Assembly: GCA_018813765.1 (NCBI GenBank)
Contig: JAHJBC010000009.1
Location: 124,001 to 188,000, forward strand
DNA: 64,000 nt
Direction of reading: 5' to 3'
DNA from: Gammaproteobacteria bacterium
Lineage (GTDB): Bacteria > Pseudomonadota > Gammaproteobacteria > Burkholderiales > Gallionellaceae
Translations under genes and position numbers: made by a program
In this document: in pieces, positions 63,311-64,000 of the stretch
Layout: each line of letters opens with the position of its first letter
Position numbering within the stretch: position 1 is the stretch's first letter
Notes under the pieces: generated by a model
Told to the model about the DNA's origin: nothing
Databases searched by the model: none
What the model saw: only the letters and a program-made list of their open reading frames with translations

Positions 63311-63740
63311 GGAGTTCCTCCGGCATCGGACAGGGTTTCGCTTCGTGGCCTTTGGGGCAGGCTTCGATATCGCCCGCCGGTACGGCATCATTAAGGCCTA
63401 TCCACGATTTCACTGCATTGGCATCGAAGCCGGCTCGCAACTCGCCCTCCACATCCATCAGCGGGCGGCGGATCAGCAGAGGGTCGAGCATCATCAGGCT
63501 AAGTGCTTCTTCTGCTGCGCAAGCAGCCGGATCGACCTCTCCCGATTTCACGCGCGGGGCGGCGGGGTTGAACCACTGCGCAACGGGCAATTCGCCGAAG
63601 AACGCGCGCAGGCGTTCGGCAGTCCATTTTTCGGTGAGCAGATTCTTCGCCAGCACAGTGTGCCCCGACGCGGCCAGCCACACCTTCTGTTTGGTGTTGT
63701 TGCCGCAACCGGGTTTTTCGTAAAAAACGATGGTCGCCAT
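63303..63740 (-). CDS. ArsC/Spx-like nitrogenase-associated protein (NifO type)
   Basis: The 145-residue protein has the thioredoxin-related ArsC fold (MATIVFYEKPGCGNN with Cys12, then LLIRRPLMDVEG). Proteins of this kind, including NifO of Azotobacter, accompany nif genes and influence electron flow or molybdenum use. The exact role is unsettled. The ORF also carries a Cys-containing C-terminal tail (CPKGHEAKPCP) absent from plain arsenate reductases. It lies one base after the ferredoxin gene at 63742. Confidence 0.85.
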   Translation of the reverse strand: MATIVFYEKPGCGNNTKQKVWLAASGHTVLAKNLLTEKWTAERLRAFFGELPVAQWFNPAAPRVKSGEVDPAACAAEEALSLMMLDPLLIRRPLMDVEGELRAGFDANAVKSWIGLNDAVPAGDIEACPKGHEAKPCPMPEELHA

Positions 63741-63741
63741 G

Positions 63742-63996
63742 TCAGGCCGCCAGTTTCTGCAGCGGGATGTTGGTGAGTGAACCGGGCGGATTCATCGGCA
63801 CGCCATCTTCATTCAGGATCGCACCCTCGATCGGACAGATGCTCGCGCATTGCGAATCCTCAAAATCGCCGGAACATTCGTTGCACTTGTCCGCATCGAT
63901 CAGGAAATGCGGTTTCGCCTCGTAGATCGCCTTGCTCGGACACAGCGGTTCGCAGGCCCAGCAATTGGTGCAGAGTTCGATGATTTCGAGTGCCAT
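63742..63996 (-). CDS. 2[4Fe-4S] ferredoxin, nif-associated
   Basis: The 84-residue ferredoxin has two cluster motifs. The first is Cys9-x2-Cys12-x2-Cys15-x3-Cys19. The second is Cys38-x2-Cys41-x8-Cys50-x3-Cys54, the long-spacer form found in FdxB/FdxN-type nif ferredoxins. It is likely an electron donor to nitrogenase or to cofactor assembly. The ATG at 63996 is four bases from the window end, so its upstream region is not visible. The tight spacing to the next gene indicates one operon running in from the right. Confidence 0.93.
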   Translation of the reverse strand: MALEIIELCTNCWACEPLCPSKAIYEAKPHFLIDADKCNECSGDFEDSQCASICPIEGAILNEDGVPMNPPGSLTNIPLQKLAA

Positions 63997-64000
63997 GCTA

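Overview
The window looks like chromosomal DNA of a GC-rich (roughly 60%) betaproteobacterium. Gene orders such as rne-rluC, thrS-infC-rpmI-rplT-pheS-pheT-ihfA-merR and rpsF-priB-rpsR-rplI are typical of that class. A full System I cytochrome c maturation operon and a nitrogen-fixation accessory cluster at the right end suggest a cytochrome-rich diazotroph, perhaps in or near the Gallionellaceae/Nitrosomonadales. This placement is inferred from gene content and remembered protein similarity, not from a search.

Layout. 1-950: the tail of an unidentified gene, a shared terminator and fabI. 1.1-8.0 kb: ccmABCDEFGHI, nearly all joined by 4-base overlaps. 8.1-15.2 kb: tRNA-Asn, a large Ala/Glu-rich coiled-coil protein with an AsmA-like periplasmic part, an aspartate aminotransferase whose 3' end is repeated in an 86-bp tandem array, mtfA and a diguanylate cyclase. 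15.3-26 kb: a low-GC NYN-domain gene, uvrB, a hybrid histidine kinase, a low-molecular-weight phosphatase, a peptidase-propeller-barrel protein and rne. 26.3-35 kb: rluC and its usual partners (HAD phosphatase, S49 peptidase), separated by a roughly 5.8 kb segment. That segment holds a low-GC block of poorly known small genes plus rlmM, and rlmM carries an in-frame palindromic insertion. 35-44 kb: yyaL, tesA/ybbA/ybbP, rpsF-priB-rpsR-rplI, dnaB and tRNA-Val.

44.2-49.2 kb holds the most unusual locus. A five-gene MCE/Mla-type lipid-transport operon has an ATPase subunit in which every nucleotide-handling motif is degenerate. The same operon encodes a TPR lipoprotein and a CHASE2-adenylate cyclase lacking the canonical Asn/Arg catalytic pair. 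49.2-56.6 kb: thrS (with a terminator hairpin in its leader), infC starting at an AUA codon, rpmI, rplT, pheST, ihfA, a MerR regulator and tRNA-Pro. 56.7-61 kb: a periplasmic solute-binding protein translationally coupled to a Cache-PAS-GGDEF-EAL protein. 61.2-64 kb: draG, nifQ, a Shethna (FeSII)-type ferredoxin, another 2Fe-2S ferredoxin, an ArsC-like nitrogenase-associated protein and a 2[4Fe-4S] ferredoxin, all on the minus strand and probably the tail of a larger nif cluster beyond position 64000.

No insertion sequence, prophage or CRISPR array was seen. Several families of REP-like palindromes lie between and, once, inside genes.
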